Assembly (NCBI GenBank): GCA_023485685.1
Contig: JAMCZK010000015.1
Span: 1-49,981, forward strand
Direction of reading: 5' to 3'
Length of the DNA stretch: 49,981 nt
Source: Chloroflexota bacterium
Lineage (GTDB): Bacteria; Chloroflexota; Anaerolineae; Anaerolineales; UBA11579
A program made the position numbers and the translations under genes. Of the stretch, positions 14,800 to 23,301 are shown piece after piece. The first letter of the stretch is position 1; the number at the start of each line of letters is the position of its first letter. Under the pieces are notes generated by a model. The model saw only the letters and a program-made list of their open reading frames with translations. It did not search any database and was not told the DNA's origin.

Positions 14800-17094
14800 T
14801 TAATCTCGATTATCACGTCGCCAAAGCACGGGAAGGCCCAGCCAGGAGAGGATACTCAAACCCGCACCCGAGTAAAACCACATGGGTTGGTAAACAAACT
14901 CGAGCTCATACTTGCCAACCTCAAGTTGTACTGCGCGGAATAACCCATCCGCAGGATAGATGGTCAATTCTTTTCCAAGAGCAAATGCACGCCAGCCCGG
15001 GAAAAAGGTTTCAGCCAACACCAGCCACCCGCCCCCGGGTGCATCCACCAACACCTCGACAGAGTCCGCGCTGCCACTCCTGATTTTCACGGATCCCTCA
15101 GAGCCAGACCCGCAGGCTTGTGAGTCGCGCGATCTTTCTATCATTACAATCCGAGGATCAAAGCCTGAAGAGGAAATCGCAGATAACACCTCAACAGCAC
15201 TACGAATCGTTTTAGCGCAATTAACCCAACGGGCGTGCGGTACTGCCTCTATAGATTCGAACAAAACGAGCCTTTCAGCTCCGGGATCTACCTTTTCAAT
15301 CGCGGCTACACCCATTCGCCTCAGCATTGTTAGTTGCGTTTCCAAATCTGTATTGTTTAGCACATCCATCCATGTTTTGTACCGCGCAGGCACCAGCGGA
15401 TCGTAATTATTCACCGAAGAAATCCCTTCCAGTAAAAAGGTATTGGGCAGCAGAAAGGTTCTGATGAACTCGGGCTCCTCACTGTAAAAATCGTCAAATC
15501 TGAATAGGCGCTCATATCTCAACTGATACTCATCGAGCTCAGGAATAAAAAGACGTCCTTCCCCAAGCTGCTCTCGCAACTCCGACTGTAAGCTGGCATC
15601 CTCCTTATATAACTCCAAACTCGTCCCCGGGTTCAGACCCCACCCGACGACCAGCAAATCGGCTGCCACCAGCCCACCTACCAGCCAGCTCCATGGCGAC
15701 TTCTGTCCATGGTTCTCCTCAGGAGCCCGTAAATGCAGCCAGACTGCCGCCAGCGCAAATGCTCCGGTGATTAATGTTGCCGAAAAAAAAGTTTGCGGCA
15801 CAACGATCGTGCCTAGCCGTACCAATAGGAAACCCACTCCTGACCCTGCCAGCAAGGCTAGTGCTCCCGCTACGGCCAGCCGTGATCGGTACAAAGCCTT
15901 TCCAATTGGTCGCGTCCATTGGTCTGCCGCCAACCCGGCCAGCAACGCCAGGGCAACTACCAACCAAATTGTGAATCGGGTGGGAGATTGGAACAGGGCA
16001 AAGGTGGGAACAACCTGATAGAGCCATCCAAACAGCGGTGTGCGGCTCCCCAACGCCAGCAGAAAAGAAATTACGCTGATGATGAGGAGGAAGACAGCAA
16101 ACGGTTTCTGTTCCTTCGCTTTTCGTCCCCACCACAATGCGGCAACAGCTAGAGCGAATGGCAATACGCCGATATAAATTGCGTCTTCCCAAAAATTCCC
16201 GTAACCCCAATAATCGCCGTGCGCCGGGTTCCCGAAAAAGTTGGGCACCACCAAACCAATCAGGCGCCAGGGCCAGAAGGAATATGTACTCGCCTGGGCA
16301 AAATCAACCTGAGTTGCCCGTTGCGAATTCACCAGGTATTCCGCGGTTGGCAGCAATTGCGCTGCTGACAGGCAGAAGGCCAGCAATCCCGCCACCCCGA
16401 ACCGCCGCGCGCTGTTTCCAAGACCGCGCCAACCCCCGGCTCTCCACGACCAAAATGAAGTCCATGCAATCGCCAGGACCAGCGAATACCATGCGATCTG
16501 CGCATGCCCGGCCAACCACTGCAAGGCTAGCACCAGTGCAAGCTTGAGTGCCGCTTTCTTGTTCTGTGGCTCGTGGACGACCTCGTAGGCCATAAGCAGT
16601 ATCCAGGGCAGCCAGGCTACCGCGGCGTTGATACTGAGGAAATGAGCACGGGCCACCAAGTAGCCAGATAAACCAAAGGCCAATCCGCCCACCGTTTGTG
16701 CCAACTCGCCTTTGCCCAATCGACGGATCACTAGCCCCATTCCCCACCCCGCCCACGCCAGGTGCAAGGCCACCAGCAGCCCCTGCCCCCAAGCCATCAG
16801 CGGAAGCCCGCCAATGGCTGCTAAGCCGAAATAAATCCAGGTTGGCGGATACAGCAGCGCGGATTGATAATTTGCCAGCAGAGGCGCCCCCATGCCCACC
16901 AGCGGATTCCACAGCGGCAGCTCCCCGGAGCGCAAAGTCTGCCATGCCTGCCACCACCACGGGACGAACTGCGTGGAGGGGGTACCCCAATACAAGGCAT
17001 GCCCGGTTAGCCATACAGGCGCCATCAATACAAACGGAGCTACTAAAATCAGCACCCGCGGGCTGCGAACTATGTCTAACACTTGTTGTTTCAT
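14800..17094 (-). CDS. YfhO-family integral membrane protein
   Basis: This 764-residue protein has about twelve hydrophobic helices and a C-terminal extracytoplasmic domain. The N-terminal WNPLVGMGAPLLANYQSALLYPP region and GYLVARAHFLSINAAVAWLPW match the YfhO family, thought to be GT-C-fold enzymes or relatives that glycosylate wall polymers using lipid-linked sugars. A final membrane anchor (WFYSGAGLSILSWLGLPVLW) precedes the stop. It is the third of a row of large membrane proteins on this strand. Donor and acceptor are unknown. Confidence 0.8.
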   Translation of the reverse strand: MKQQVLDIVRSPRVLILVAPFVLMAPVWLTGHALYWGTPSTQFVPWWWQAWQTLRSGELPLWNPLVGMGAPLLANYQSALLYPPTWIYFGLAAIGGLPLMAWGQGLLVALHLAWAGWGMGLVIRRLGKGELAQTVGGLAFGLSGYLVARAHFLSINAAVAWLPWILLMAYEVVHEPQNKKAALKLALVLALQWLAGHAQIAWYSLVLAIAWTSFWSWRAGGWRGLGNSARRFGVAGLLAFCLSAAQLLPTAEYLVNSQRATQVDFAQASTYSFWPWRLIGLVVPNFFGNPAHGDYWGYGNFWEDAIYIGVLPFALAVAALWWGRKAKEQKPFAVFLLIISVISFLLALGSRTPLFGWLYQVVPTFALFQSPTRFTIWLVVALALLAGLAADQWTRPIGKALYRSRLAVAGALALLAGSGVGFLLVRLGTIVVPQTFFSATLITGAFALAAVWLHLRAPEENHGQKSPWSWLVGGLVAADLLVVGWGLNPGTSLELYKEDASLQSELREQLGEGRLFIPELDEYQLRYERLFRFDDFYSEEPEFIRTFLLPNTFLLEGISSVNNYDPLVPARYKTWMDVLNNTDLETQLTMLRRMGVAAIEKVDPGAERLVLFESIEAVPHARWVNCAKTIRSAVEVLSAISSSGFDPRIVMIERSRDSQACGSGSEGSVKIRSGSADSVEVLVDAPGGGWLVLAETFFPGWRAFALGKELTIYPADGLFRAVQLEVGKYELEFVYQPMWFYSGAGLSILSWLGLPVLWRRDNRD

Positions 17095-17143
17095 CGTTGT
17101 TTGCTTAGTAATACCAACTATTCAGATTGCCAAATTACTACCA

Positions 17144-18850
17144 TTAACGAAATGCCTCGTTTAACACCCTATAGATTTCATACTCGCCCACATCAACAAT
17201 GAGTTCAAGGTAATTTTCGCCCGCAGGCATCCAAGATCCGAACCGCTTTTCGCTCGGTCCCCAGAAAACGTAAGCGACTCCATAGTTTTGCAGAAATTCG
17301 AACCGCGTATCGTCCGGTGTCCGCCCCTGGTAAACCGCTTGGATCTTAGGCAGCAAGCTCTCCAGATCCACGCTTTCGGGCCCGTGCCCTGCCAACAGGC
17401 GCAGCGGCACCCAGGCAGGCAGTGCATTCCCGGTCTCATACGAGGCTAACACCACCTCACCTTTGGTAGCGATTTGCCGCAGTTCTTCGAAGGCTTTCAC
17501 CTCAGCGCTCGGCCGGAAAACCGGCGGCTCGACCTGTTGCGCAACTTGCAGACTCCCTAGAAGCAAGATCAAAGTGCTGGGGAAGGCCATAGTAAACAAC
17601 CACAATTCGCGTCGACTCCTTGCCCGCTCCCCAGCAATCCTTCTCCCCTGCACTCCCGCCTTACTTCTCCTTCTTTCATCCTCGAACGCACATAAGGCCA
17701 AAATGACCAGCATCACCCACGCGCCCTCTGCCAGCCGCCGCTGTAGGGTGACAGGACTATACAGCAAGAACGGGAGCAAAATCAGCCAGACGAGCAGGAA
17801 ACTGCCATTTACCCAATACTTTCGCAGTAATCTGCGCAATCCGAAGTATGCAAAAGGCAGGAGTAAACCATAAGCTACAAGATAATGTAGTGGATTTGGG
17901 GAAAGTATCTGATTTTGAAGGGCCCATGTTTGCAAATACGAATCTTGCCAATAAACCCAGGCGTTATAAAGCAAGACGGGCGCAGCACCAACCGCCGCCC
18001 AAGCAATAGCTTCCACTTGTATTCTGCTTACATGGCTGGGCCGCACCCCTGGAAAATATTTTCGAACGAGGACAAATCCAAAATGACCGGCGATGATTAG
18101 AAGTCCCAACACCGCAGTAATAAGATGGGTCAGCGCTATTGTCAACCACAACAAACCAATCCACCAGAAGTGTAATAACCCTCCCCGTTGTTTTTGTTTT
18201 CCTTGTCTACCGGCGTTTACTTGTGTACTCGCCCGTAAATACTCCAACAGCCCCCACAGCAATAACGCCCGCGCCAACACCAGATGGGGCAGGCTGAAGA
18301 TTGCCAGGAACCCAAAGGTCTCTGGAGAATAAAAATCCAGCGGGATCGATCCCAGCCAATTCGGGACTCCGGCAAACAAGAGCACCCAGCCCAATCCGTT
18401 GCCCAATGTAATCAACCCTAATCCCAGGCGGCGCAACTTCACATCGCTGATGAAATGGGCGAGGAAATCGTAGATTGCGAAACAAAGCAGGATTACCGCC
18501 AAGGATCGAAACATGTGGAAAAGCAATACCAATGCACCATGTTGCGCGCCTTGACCCAATAACTTGCCCAACAGTAGATACGGCAAATAAAGCAGCGCTC
18601 CGCCCTGCTCCGTCGCCGTATACGGGCTGCGGAAAAGCCAATCGCCTTGTGTGCCGGCCAACATCTTGGCGATGTATGAATTGCCGTCCTCCACCCCGAT
18701 AAGAAAGCCGGTGAATTCGGCACCTTGCTGGGAGGCTGCCAGCAAATAGGGGATTGCGGTGAGCAGCACCAAACAGATGGCGAAAACAAGCACCCAGGTG
18801 CGTTCCCCGGTTGCAGTTCGTTGCCTTACTTTCAATTGCCCGGCGCCCAA
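17144..18850 (-). CDS. Polytopic GT-C-like membrane protein, paralogue 1
   Basis: This 568-residue multi-pass protein was not assigned to a named family. The N-terminal pattern (a hydrophobic helix ending IPYLLA, then GVEDGNSYIAKMLAGTQGDWLFRSPYT) recurs in the upstream neighbour at 18832 as PIDGNSYLAKMRQGYEGSWLF, so the two are tandem paralogues. The C-terminal soluble part contains YVFWGPSEKRFGSW, again matched in the paralogue. The architecture (aspartate in the first loop, many helices, C-terminal periplasmic domain) resembles GT-C glycosyltransferases. The start overlaps the upstream gene by 19 bases. Confidence 0.7.
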   Translation of the reverse strand: MGAGQLKVRQRTATGERTWVLVFAICLVLLTAIPYLLAASQQGAEFTGFLIGVEDGNSYIAKMLAGTQGDWLFRSPYTATEQGGALLYLPYLLLGKLLGQGAQHGALVLLFHMFRSLAVILLCFAIYDFLAHFISDVKLRRLGLGLITLGNGLGWVLLFAGVPNWLGSIPLDFYSPETFGFLAIFSLPHLVLARALLLWGLLEYLRASTQVNAGRQGKQKQRGGLLHFWWIGLLWLTIALTHLITAVLGLLIIAGHFGFVLVRKYFPGVRPSHVSRIQVEAIAWAAVGAAPVLLYNAWVYWQDSYLQTWALQNQILSPNPLHYLVAYGLLLPFAYFGLRRLLRKYWVNGSFLLVWLILLPFLLYSPVTLQRRLAEGAWVMLVILALCAFEDERRRSKAGVQGRRIAGERARSRRELWLFTMAFPSTLILLLGSLQVAQQVEPPVFRPSAEVKAFEELRQIATKGEVVLASYETGNALPAWVPLRLLAGHGPESVDLESLLPKIQAVYQGRTPDDTRFEFLQNYGVAYVFWGPSEKRFGSWMPAGENYLELIVDVGEYEIYRVLNEAFR

Positions 18851-20373
18851 ATCTGGACCTCGCCCTGCTTAAACACAATCTGCCACCTATCCAACACCGG
18901 CAGCTCTCCCAACGCTTGTTCACGCGGTCCATAGAGCACGTAGTCCACTCCCTTAGCGCTCATCATTTCGGTTGCCTCGGATTCATCCATTCCGCCAGAG
19001 AAAAACGCCGATCCCTCAGCTAACCGCGCTGCCGCGTCGACCGTTTCGAACGGATGCCCATACTGCACCCGCGCGGAACTATAGGCCGGTATCAGCAACC
19101 CAGAGTCTGGCGCCGCCATCACCAGCGAATCCCTGGCGGCGTGCTCATCTAGCCAATGGAATGCAGCTAACTCATCGCCGAAAACATAGACGGCTGTATC
19201 CTGTTCGCGGGCAGCCTGTACTCCGCTCAAAATGATTAGAGCATTCGTTGGCAATGATAAGAGCAACAAGGCCGCAGCTAACCAATGCCGCCGGGAAATG
19301 GATTGGAACTGTTGCCAGGCAAATACAGCCAGACCGGCAACTGGAATAAAGAGCCCGCTAATCAACCTTCTCTGCAAACTGAAAGGCAAATATAGAATAA
19401 CCACCCCAACGATCATCCAAATCCCTAACATGCTCAATGCCCGCGCACCTTTCTTCCGCAGAATGACAAGGGTTCCGAAAATAGCTAAAACCAGTGCGGG
19501 GGACAAAGAAATGACCAAATCCATCACGCCCGGTGCGGGCGTTAGATTCTGCGCATTCCATTGTGCCAGCACTGGGTGCGCGTTCACTATCCACAGCGAA
19601 TAGGCGACGTAAGGCGCCCCGCCGACTACTAAGCACGCCCAGCGCAGGCCCTCTGCTTTCCACGCCATCCGCTTCCAGGCCAGCCACGCCACCCAGGCGG
19701 CAGACACCGCTGCCGCCACCACCCACCCAAAGGGATAGATCATCGACAGGAGGGCGGCCACTGCCAACGTCCCTGTCGCCAGCCTCGGGCCAATCGATTG
19801 CCCTTGGGCTAATGGCGCAACCAGCCAAACCTGCAGCGCCAGCCCAAGGGGAAAATGCGCGTTGGCAAAACTCGCCAGGAACGGATAAGCCTCCGCCACC
19901 CAAAAATCGCTTGTGAACAGACCGAAACCAGCCGCCAGCCATCCTAACCCTGACCCAAATAACGCCAACGCCAAAGCAATTAGCCTCGCAGCTGATTCCT
20001 CAAACATGCGTCTGAAGAATCCATATAAAGCCAAACATAAAAGCAAAGCTCCAGCGACGCGCCCGGCGTGAAAAGTGAAGATCAGCGACCACCCCATCCA
20101 TCGCGAAACATGTCCAAGAAATAAATAATAGAGGTTCAGTGCTGCGCCTTCACCTGGTTGCGCTGTATAAGGCAACTTAAACAACCAGCTTCCCTCATAG
20201 CCTTGTCGCATTTTCGCCAAATAACTATTCCCATCGATCGGATTAAGCAAAAACCCGCCAAAAATGCGGGTTTCATCCGATGCCGACTGAGCAACTAAAT
20301 ATGGAAATGTAATCAGGACCAGGAAAACAAGAAGAATTCCCCCAGCAATCCATTTCTCCCTTTGGTGCGTCAT
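18832..20373 (-). CDS. Polytopic GT-C-like membrane protein, paralogue 2
   Basis: The 513-residue protein has about eleven predicted helices and the same N-terminal DGNSY loop and C-terminal YVLYGPREQALGELPVL segment as the gene after it. It is probably the product of a tandem duplication that has since diverged. It is the first gene of the transcript. TAAAAT at 20385-20380 on the minus strand ends only 6 bases before the ATG, so the message may be leaderless. The function is unknown; transfer of a sugar from a lipid carrier is the best guess from architecture. Confidence 0.7.
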   Translation of the reverse strand: MTHQREKWIAGGILLVFLVLITFPYLVAQSASDETRIFGGFLLNPIDGNSYLAKMRQGYEGSWLFKLPYTAQPGEGAALNLYYLFLGHVSRWMGWSLIFTFHAGRVAGALLLCLALYGFFRRMFEESAARLIALALALFGSGLGWLAAGFGLFTSDFWVAEAYPFLASFANAHFPLGLALQVWLVAPLAQGQSIGPRLATGTLAVAALLSMIYPFGWVVAAAVSAAWVAWLAWKRMAWKAEGLRWACLVVGGAPYVAYSLWIVNAHPVLAQWNAQNLTPAPGVMDLVISLSPALVLAIFGTLVILRKKGARALSMLGIWMIVGVVILYLPFSLQRRLISGLFIPVAGLAVFAWQQFQSISRRHWLAAALLLLSLPTNALIILSGVQAAREQDTAVYVFGDELAAFHWLDEHAARDSLVMAAPDSGLLIPAYSSARVQYGHPFETVDAAARLAEGSAFFSGGMDESEATEMMSAKGVDYVLYGPREQALGELPVLDRWQIVFKQGEVQIWAPGN

Positions 20374-20400
20374 TAGGGCATTTTAGCAGACTCGCCCCTC

Positions 20401-20430
20401 GTCATTGCGGGTGAAGCGAAGCAATCTCCC
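20401..20430. repeat. Half-copy of the dispersed GCAATC repeat
   Basis: GTCATTGCGGGTGAAGCG followed by AAGCAATCTCC lies in the divergent gap between the membrane-protein gene and the zinc-ribbon gene. It matches the blocks at 13776-13812 and 26879-27008. Confidence 0.45.
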
Positions 20431-20474
20431 GATTAAACTATGCCCATCAATCAAAAGCTATGCCTTTGCAAACT

Positions 20475-20504
20475 TTGCGCATCCTAGCTCAATCGCAATA
20501 TAAT
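20475..20504 (+). promoter_or_regulatory. Promoter of the zinc-ribbon gene
   Basis: TTGCGC (20475-20480) and a perfect TATAAT (20499-20504) are separated by 18 bases. The ATG at 20512 lies 7 bases after the -10 box, so transcription would begin at or next to the start codon. The same TTGCGC-N18-TATAAT arrangement occurs before the Flp pilin at 44037. Confidence 0.6.
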
Positions 20505-20511
20505 CGCCTGC

Positions 20512-21213
20512 ATGAGCTCAGCCTTCAAGTTATTCCGTTTGCAGCAGGTGGATAGCCAGCTAGATCAAGTGAGGTCTCGGCTGGCGGAAATCGGGCGCCT
20601 CCTTGCCGATGACGAAGTAGTCAAGCAAGCCCAGGCAGCACTTCAGGAAGCCCAAACGGCGATGGAGGCTGCTCAAAAAGAACTGGTCCGCGCAGAAGAG
20701 GAAGTGAAATCCTTGCAAGCCAAGCTAAAGGAGAATCAGGATACGCTGTACGGTGGCAAAGTGAGGAATCCCAAGGAATTGCAAGACCTGCAACTGGAAG
20801 CCGAATCGCTGACCCGCCACCTGCGATCCCTGGAGGATACCCAACTTGAGAAAATGGTGGCGCTCGAAGAGCGCCAATCCGCGGTGCGGGACACCGCTGA
20901 AGCCCTCGAGGGAACCCGTGCCCAACGGGCTGTGGAACACCGCGCCCTGGGCAGCGAACAAAATAAGCTGGCCTCCGAAGCCGAACGTCTGGAGGAAGAG
21001 AGATCCGCAGATCTCAGCAGCATTGCTAAAGAAGAGTTAAAAATCTATGAGGGGTTGAGAACCACCAAAGGCGGATTGGCGGTTGCGAAAGTTCAAAACA
21101 AAACCTGCGGCGCTTGTGGCGCAGAGCTCTCCGCATCCCTGGCGCAGGCAGCCCGCTCGCCTAGCGAGTTGGCGCGCTGCGATAACTGCAAGCGCATCTT
21201 GTATGCCGGCTAG
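20512..21213 (+). CDS. Coiled-coil C4-type zinc-ribbon protein
   Basis: The 233-residue protein is mostly a long coiled coil (about 10-185, rich in E, A, Q, L and K), interrupted by the conserved GGKVRNPKELQDLQLE turn. It ends in a zinc ribbon: CGACG, then CDNC about 24 residues on, then RILY. This matches the widespread C4-type zinc-ribbon family (PF02591), for which nucleic-acid or protein bridging roles have been suggested but not settled. The predicted message is leaderless. It converges on the DUF167 gene, overlapping it by 4 bases. Confidence 0.88.
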   Translation: MSSAFKLFRLQQVDSQLDQVRSRLAEIGRLLADDEVVKQAQAALQEAQTAMEAAQKELVRAEEEVKSLQAKLKENQDTLYGGKVRNPKELQDLQLEAESLTRHLRSLEDTQLEKMVALEERQSAVRDTAEALEGTRAQRAVEHRALGSEQNKLASEAERLEEERSADLSSIAKEELKIYEGLRTTKGGLAVAKVQNKTCGACGAELSASLAQAARSPSELARCDNCKRILYAG

Positions 21214-21524
21214 CTTTTGAGAAACTTCATTATTCGGGCCTGAGCTTCAGAAGATTTCAGATCTAAAATCGAAACCAATTTATCCCGCCCCCTTGCGCCG
21301 GCCACAATCTCTACCTTAGAACGCGGCACGTCCAGCACCTTGGCCAGGAATTCGATCAGCGCTTCGTTGGCCTTGTCTTCCACCGGCGGCGCCGTCAGCC
21401 GGATCTTGATTGTCTGGTCCGCCAGGATTTCGACGATCTCGTCCTTGCGGGCACGCGGCGTCACACGGATGGCCAGCGCCGCCCCATGTTTGCCTTCAGA
21501 CATTCGTCGCGTACGTCGAGCCAT
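21210..21524 (-). CDS. DUF167 (YggU) family protein
   Basis: This 104-residue small cytoplasmic protein shows the family pattern: IRVTPRARKDEIVE, IRLTAPPVEDKANEALIEFLAKVLDV and SKVEIVAGARGRDKLV. The function is unknown in all organisms. It is commonly found after yggT, as here (gap of 5 bases), at the end of the pgeF-yggS-yggT run. The true start may be the second methionine (MSEGKHG). Confidence 0.9.
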   Translation of the reverse strand: MARRTRRMSEGKHGAALAIRVTPRARKDEIVEILADQTIKIRLTAPPVEDKANEALIEFLAKVLDVPRSKVEIVAGARGRDKLVSILDLKSSEAQARIMKFLKS

Positions 21525-21529
21525 TTTCG

Positions 21530-21775
21530 CTACCCGATCAGTACACTAATCAACAGCCGGCCCAGGAGCTGGATTAGAAGCAAAAGCACAAAGGGGCTGA
21601 GATCCAAACCACCCATTGGGGGCAGCATTCGGCGAATAGGTGAGAGCATTGGTTCAACAATGCGGTCCACCGTTTCCCGCACAGGATGATACTGGGCAAG
21701 CACCCAAGTCAGCAAAACGTGCACAATCACCAGGATTGTCAGGACATTGACTAACAGAATGATCAAATCAACCAT
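21530..21775 (-). CDS. YggT family membrane protein
   Basis: This 81-residue protein has two hydrophobic helices flanking the conserved loop of the YGGT repeat (VRETVDRIVEPMLSPIRRMLPPMGGLDLSPFVLLLLIQLL). It contains a single repeat, as in many bacteria outside Proteobacteria. It is linked with division and osmotic-shock phenotypes in other species, but the mechanism is unknown. It lies between yggS and DUF167. Confidence 0.92.
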   Translation of the reverse strand: MVDLIILLVNVLTILVIVHVLLTWVLAQYHPVRETVDRIVEPMLSPIRRMLPPMGGLDLSPFVLLLLIQLLGRLLISVLIG

Positions 21776-21791
21776 TTAAGTTTCTCCAAGT

Positions 21792-22514
21792 TCAACGCCG
21801 GCGTGGCCCGACAATAGCCGTCCCGATTCGTAAAATCGTTGCGCCTTCCATAATAGCCGCTTCAAAATCACCACTCATACCCATCGAAAGCTGGCTCCAG
21901 CCAGCCTGAGGAAAGAGTTGCGCAAGATAATCTCGCAAGTTCCGCGTGCGGGCAAAATAAGGGCGTGCTTTTTCCATGTCATCCAAGTAGGGAGCCAGGC
22001 TCATTAAGCCATGAACGCGCACATTGGGCAACCTCAACAACTCCTCAATCTCGGGCAGAATGCCCGGCCACTGGCCCTCTTCCCAAGCCGGCCAGCCGTG
22101 CTTGCTGTGCTCTCCGCTTACGTTACATTCGAGCAAAATTGGGGTCACGCGTTCGGCTTTACTAGCAAAACGATCCAATCTCCGTGCCAGCTTGAGGCTG
22201 TCCACCGAATGGATCATATCGAAATGCCGGGCCGCGGCTTCCGCCTTACGACTCTGCACGTGACCGATCATATGCCACTGCAAACCCGCCAGCGGTCCCA
22301 ACGCGTCTTGCTTCTCCCGCCCCTCTTCAACGTAGCTTTCACCGACTTCACGAACCCCTAGCTCTAGCAACGCTTGCACGGTCTCGACCGGATGGCCCTT
22401 TGTTACCACTACCAATCGAATGCCGCTAATATCGCGACCTACGCGGCTGGCAATCTGCTCTACCCGCGCCTGGACTGCCTCAAGGTTTCGCCGCAAAAAA
22501 TGGTGATCGGCCAC
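21792..22514 (-). CDS. YggS-family PLP homeostasis protein
   Basis: This 240-residue alanine-racemase-like single-domain PLP-binding protein controls vitamin B6 homeostasis rather than acting as an enzyme. The PLP lysine lies in LVVVTKGHP (Lys39), followed by the usual GESYVEE, WHMIGHVQSRKA, HSVDSL and LSMGMSGDFEAAI (phosphate-binding) motifs. The length is normal. It is flanked by pgeF and yggT, the usual order in many bacteria. Confidence 0.93.
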   Translation of the reverse strand: MADHHFLRRNLEAVQARVEQIASRVGRDISGIRLVVVTKGHPVETVQALLELGVREVGESYVEEGREKQDALGPLAGLQWHMIGHVQSRKAEAAARHFDMIHSVDSLKLARRLDRFASKAERVTPILLECNVSGEHSKHGWPAWEEGQWPGILPEIEELLRLPNVRVHGLMSLAPYLDDMEKARPYFARTRNLRDYLAQLFPQAGWSQLSMGMSGDFEAAIMEGATILRIGTAIVGPRRR

Positions 22515-22518
22515 AAGA

Positions 22519-23301
22519 CTATTTTAAGGCAATCAGGGCACCAAAGCGCCCCGTTTTCCCACCTGACGCCCTGTGCGAGAACCAATCGTTTGTATCGGTG
22601 GCCGTGCATAGGTTGGAAAGTTCGATCTGCTTCACCCCCGCCTGTTCGAGCATTCTGCGATTAACTCCTACCAAATCGAAATGAAACTGTCCATTGGTTC
22701 TGGGAAGCAAGTTTTCAGTTTCATAACCAAAAATCTTTCTAACCTCGGCCGCTACGTCGGGTCCTACTTCGTATTTCTCTACCGAAATCGCCGGTCCAAT
22801 TCCAACCAGTAAATCTTCCGCGCGGCTGTTGTAATTCGCCTTCATCGCCTCCAAGGCGTTCAAAGCCACTCCCTGCAGGGTTCCCCGCCACCCTGCATGG
22901 GCTAGTGCAACCGCCTTCTTCACCGGATCGAAATAGACCATGGGCACGCAGTCCGCGAACCGCATGAAAAGCGTCACCTCGGGCCTGTTCGTCATCACGA
23001 TGTCCGCTTGTGGCGGCCGCGCCCATTCAGGAGGACGAGGCGCTGTGGCAATTAAGACATGGGTTCCGTGCACGAGCCAGGAATCGAACAATGAATTGCG
23101 GGGTAGCCCCAGCGCGGAAAAAGAGCGGCTCAGATTTTCTTCCACCCGTGAGGGTTCATCCCCCACTGTGGCGCCTACATTGAGTTCGGCGTAAGGTCCT
23201 TCGCTGATCCCACCGAGGCGGGTGAATATCGCATGTGTGACCGTAGCGCCCAGGCTGGCGAACTGAAAATATCGCACCCCATCGGTGTTTTGAAATGACA
23301 T
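22519..23301 (-). CDS. pgeF: Peptidoglycan editing factor PgeF (laccase-domain, YfiH)
   Basis: This 260-residue protein has the Cu/Zn-binding triad of the family: VHGTHV, the cysteine in FADCVPMVYFD and the histidine in LAHAGWRGTLQG. PgeF removes wrongly incorporated residues from peptidoglycan precursors; older names are polyphenol oxidase and DUF152. It sits directly between the glutaredoxin-DUF2085 fusion gene (0-base gap) and yggS. Confidence 0.92.
   Translation of the reverse strand: MSFQNTDGVRYFQFASLGATVTHAIFTRLGGISEGPYAELNVGATVGDEPSRVEENLSRSFSALGLPRNSLFDSWLVHGTHVLIATAPRPPEWARPPQADIVMTNRPEVTLFMRFADCVPMVYFDPVKKAVALAHAGWRGTLQGVALNALEAMKANYNSRAEDLLVGIGPAISVEKYEVGPDVAAEVRKIFGYETENLLPRTNGQFHFDLVGVNRRMLEQAGVKQIELSNLCTATDTNDWFSHRASGGKTGRFGALIALK

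Noticed and set aside
15719-16210. Arg/Gly-rich minus-strand frames inside the large membrane-protein genes
   Set aside because: They are shadow frames of GC-rich coding sequence; the membrane-protein frames have clear hydrophobic periodicity and family motifs.
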